A DNA stretch of 16,890 nucleotides. It comes from Proteobacteria bacterium UBA6492. GTDB taxonomy: Bacteria > Pseudomonadota > Gammaproteobacteria > UBA6429 > Thiohalophilaceae. Of this stretch, positions 14,800 to 16,890 are shown one piece after another. The number at the start of each line of letters is the position of its first letter. Within the stretch, counting starts at the first letter, position 1. Location of the stretch: positions 7,596-24,485 of the forward strand of contig DJMK01000166.1 of NCBI GenBank assembly GCA_002436485.1. Direction: 5' to 3'. The notes beneath the pieces were generated by a model. The model worked only from the letters and a program-made list of their open reading frames with translations. It ran no database searches and was not told the DNA's origin. The position numbers and the translations under genes were made by a program.

Positions 14800-14964
14800 A
14801 TGAAAAAATGGCAGTGCGTTATTTGTGGGCTGGTGTATGACGAGTCAGAAGGCTGGCCACAAGATGGCATCGCACCGGGAACAAAATGGGAAGACGTGCC
14901 TGATGACTGGCAATGCCCTGAGTGTGGTGCCGGTAAAGACGATTTTGAAATGGTAGAAATTTAA
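14800..14964 (+). CDS. rubA: Rubredoxin
   Basis: A 54-residue mononuclear iron protein that carries single electrons, typically from rubredoxin reductase to an acceptor such as an alkane hydroxylase or a superoxide/peroxide-reducing enzyme. The iron ligands are C6 and C9 (WQCVICGLVYD) and C39 and C42 (WQCPECGAGKDDFE). The aromatic core and the PGTKWEDVPDDW stretch match the family. There is no Arg insertion after the second CxxC, so it looks like the electron-transferring (AlkG2) class rather than AlkG1. The gene is divergent from the TlpA-fusion gene with 44 bases between starts, and its reductase follows after 69 bases. No alkane hydroxylase is in the window, so its partner is unknown. Confidence 0.95.
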   Translation: MKKWQCVICGLVYDESEGWPQDGIAPGTKWEDVPDDWQCPECGAGKDDFEMVEI

Positions 14965-15033
14965 AAGCTATTGCACTCTCATCTGGTTAAATGAATAACT
15001 TGCAGTAATCCTGTCCTCAGCATATTAAAAGCT

Positions 15034-16182
15034 ATGTCAAAACCTATCATCATTATTGGTACTGGTCTCGCGGGTTATAACCTGGCGCGTGAAATTCGCA
15101 AACGTGATGAGCAGGTTGCATTAACACTCGTTACGCGTGATGACGGCGCATTTTATTCAAAGCCGATGCTGTCTAATGGTTTTGCCAAGGACAAGCTGGC
15201 ATCGGATTTGCCTATGGCGAATGCCGACAAGATGCAACAGGATCTCAATGCCTCCATTCATACGCACTCTTCTGTCACAAGTATCAACACACAGCAAAAA
15301 ATAATTCAGCTGGATTCCGGTGAAACGCTGGCATATGACAAACTGGTACTGGCAACCGGTGCTGTGCCAATTCAGTTTCCCATGGACGGTGATGCGGCTA
15401 ACCAGGTGCTTACGGTTAATGATCTCCAGGACTATGCACATTTTCGCGAGACTGTCGCCGGTAAAAAATCCATTGCCATCATTGGGCCCGGTTTAATTGG
15501 TAGTGAGTTTGCCAACGACCTGGCCGGCGCTGACTATGAAGTACATGTAATTGGACCCGACAATGCACCACTGGGACGACTTTTACCAAGTGAAGCAGGC
15601 AACATGTTACAGGAAGCACTGGCTGCGCTAGGTGTGCAGTGGCATTTGCAGACGTTGGTAACGGCGATTAACAAGCAGCAAGATCAATTCCGCCTTTCTC
15701 TTAAGAGCGGTAATGAAATTATTGTCGATGTCGTTTTGTCTGCCATCGGTCTGAAACCCGATCTATCGTTAGCTAAACAGTCAGAACTGCAAACCAATCG
15801 CGGCATTGTCACCAATCGTTACTTGCAAACCAGTAATGAGGACATCTACGCGCTGGGTGACTGCGCTGAAGTCGAAGACCTGGTGTTACCATTTGTTATG
15901 CCGTTAATGCATTGTGCGCGTGCACTGGCTGCTACGTTAACCGGTGAAGCAACCGAGGTAGTCTACCCGGCAATGCCAGTCGTGGTGAAAACCCCGGCAC
16001 ATCCAGTGGTGGTGTCACCACCGCCGTTTGAGGCACCGGGTGAATGGGAAGTCGAGGCGCTTCCCGATGGTGTCAAAGCACTGTTTAAAGCCGGCGAAGA
16101 TTTGCTGGGTTTTGCACTGACGGGCAGCGCCGTTAGTGAAAAACAGGCACTTACCAAGCTTTTACCCGCTGTCTTACCCTGA
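15034..16182 (+). CDS. rubB: Rubredoxin-NAD(+) reductase
   Basis: A 382-residue FAD-dependent pyridine nucleotide-disulfide-type oxidoreductase that moves electrons from NAD(P)H to rubredoxin. The FAD site GTGLAG lies at 9-14 in IIIIGTGLAGYNLARE, ATGA at 107-110, the NAD(P)H Rossmann loop GPGLIGSEFA at 151-160, and the second FAD motif DIYALGDCAEV at 270-280. The C-terminal domain (about 310-382), containing PVVVKTPAHPVVVSPPP, is typical of the rubredoxin/flavorubredoxin reductase group. No redox-active CxxC is seen, as expected. It follows rubredoxin directly, which supports the assignment. The ATG at 15034 has no evident Shine-Dalgarno. Confidence 0.94.
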   Translation: MSKPIIIIGTGLAGYNLAREIRKRDEQVALTLVTRDDGAFYSKPMLSNGFAKDKLASDLPMANADKMQQDLNASIHTHSSVTSINTQQKIIQLDSGETLAYDKLVLATGAVPIQFPMDGDAANQVLTVNDLQDYAHFRETVAGKKSIAIIGPGLIGSEFANDLAGADYEVHVIGPDNAPLGRLLPSEAGNMLQEALAALGVQWHLQTLVTAINKQQDQFRLSLKSGNEIIVDVVLSAIGLKPDLSLAKQSELQTNRGIVTNRYLQTSNEDIYALGDCAEVEDLVLPFVMPLMHCARALAATLTGEATEVVYPAMPVVVKTPAHPVVVSPPPFEAPGEWEVEALPDGVKALFKAGEDLLGFALTGSAVSEKQALTKLLPAVLP

Positions 16183-16239
16183 TGGCGCAACCTGAGCACT
16201 AAACCACAAACCACTTTACGGGTTTGGTAGAATCACGGT

Positions 16240-16890
16240 ATGGATGTTTCCAATATTCTCGATCCCCTCAACGATGCCCAGCGGCAGGCAGTTTGTGCTC
16301 CCCCCGGTAATATCCTGGTTCTCGCTGGCGCGGGCAGTGGCAAAACACGAGTACTAGTTCATCGTATTGCCTGGCTGCTGGCTGCCGAGGGTGTGACCCC
16401 GTATGGTTTACTCGCAGTTACTTTTACCAACAAGGCGGCCGGTGAAATGCGCGGCCGTATCGAGCAATTGCTGGGTATCCCTGCCAGCGGCATGTGGGTG
16501 GGTACCTTTCACGGTATTTCACATCGCCTGTTACGAGCACACTGGAAAGAAGCCGAGTTGCCGCAGAATTTCCAGGTGATGGACAGTGATGATCAACACC
16601 GTGTAGTCAAGCGTGTCATCCGCGAGATGGGGCTGGATGACGGGCAGTTTCCACCAAAAGAATCACAGTGGTTTATCAATGCCCGTAAGGATGAAGGGCT
16701 ACGACCCGAGCACCTGGATCACCAGAACGATCCGCATTTGCGTTACATGATCGAGATCTATGCGCAGTACGAAGCCTATTGTCGTCGAACCGGCCTGGTG
16801 GATTTTGCCGAGTTGATGTTGCGCAGTCACGAGTTGTGGTTAAAACGTCCGGACATTTTGCATAATTACCAGGCACGCTTTAAACACATC
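16240..16890 (+). CDS. uvrD: DNA helicase II UvrD (N-terminal part, runs off the window)
   Basis: The first 217 codons of a superfamily 1A 3'-5' helicase that acts in nucleotide excision repair and methyl-directed mismatch repair. The opening MDVSNILDPLNDAQRQAV, with Q-motif Gln14, matches UvrD more closely than Rep or PcrA. Walker A GAGSGKT is at 30-36, motif Ia TFTNKAAGEM at 61-70, motif Ib VGTFHGISHRLLR at 87-99, and NARKDEGLRP and GLVDFAEL follow in the 1B subdomain. The frame is open to the last base. The start lies 57 bases after rubB; the leader has TAGAAT 14 bases before the ATG but no matching -35, and I see no LexA box (CTG-N10-CAG), although uvrD is SOS-controlled in E. coli. Confidence 0.96.
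   Translation, partial: MDVSNILDPLNDAQRQAVCAPPGNILVLAGAGSGKTRVLVHRIAWLLAAEGVTPYGLLAVTFTNKAAGEMRGRIEQLLGIPASGMWVGTFHGISHRLLRAHWKEAELPQNFQVMDSDDQHRVVKRVIREMGLDDGQFPPKESQWFINARKDEGLRPEHLDHQNDPHLRYMIEIYAQYEAYCRRTGLVDFAELMLRSHELWLKRPDILHNYQARFKHI

Noticed and set aside
14961..15035. Direct repeat TTAAAAGCTAT at 14961-14971 and 15025-15035, spanning the rubredoxin stop and the rubB start
   Set aside because: Only 11 bases, A/T-rich, with no further structure between the copies; probably chance.
16203..16230. Imperfect hairpin (ACC-bulge-AAACC with GGTTTGGT) between rubB and uvrD
   Set aside because: A two-base bulge and no T-run on either strand; not a convincing terminator.
16183..16239. Possible LexA box ahead of uvrD
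   Set aside because: No CTG-N10-CAG pattern is present in the gap.

Overview
The window looks like a piece of a gammaproteobacterial chromosome. The evidence is gene content and order: hslV-hslU, a DUF971 gene, ubiE and an apparent ubiJ run together, and there are a Mg-type hemB, aroE, lgt, rubredoxin with its reductase, and uvrD. Base composition appears balanced by eye. I cannot place it below class level. I saw no tRNA, rRNA, CRISPR array, insertion sequence, integrase or phage gene, and no gene-free stretch of 300 bases or more. This is mostly ordinary housekeeping sequence with a few unusual proteins.

Region 1 (1-3610, minus strand) is one compact transcription unit in the order hslV, hslU, DUF971, ubiE, RDD membrane protein, ubiJ-like (cut by the window edge). 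Junctions are very tight: TAATG at hslV/hslU, and ATGA at ubiE/RDD and at RDD/ubiJ. It joins a heat-shock ATP-dependent protease to ubiquinone biosynthesis. Region 2 (3737-8352, minus) holds a bile acid:Na+ symporter (BASS) family transporter, a large cyclic-di-GMP protein (pseudo-receiver, receiver, PAS, GGDEF, EAL) and a solitary mlaC-like periplasmic lipid-binding gene.

Region 3 (8508-10397, plus) is hemB-aroE, divergent from mlaC and convergent with the next unit; the convergent genes share a CTAG that supplies both stop codons. Region 4 (10394-14755, minus) is a probable envelope operon: a two-domain alpha/beta-hydrolase-like plus TlpA-thioredoxin protein, a GST-like protein, lgt, a DUF2007 protein, a cysteine-containing lipoprotein and a TauE/SafE permease. 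Region 5 (14800-16890, plus) is a 54-residue rubredoxin, rubredoxin reductase, and the first 217 codons of uvrD, which runs off the window.

The observations most worth following are the hydrolase-like/TlpA fusion at the head of the lgt cluster, the RDD membrane protein coupled between ubiE and ubiJ, and the cyclic-di-GMP protein, which combines a degenerate receiver, a GDDEF motif and an EVL motif preceded by an insertion. None of these amounts to a clearly new multi-gene system on sequence reading alone.
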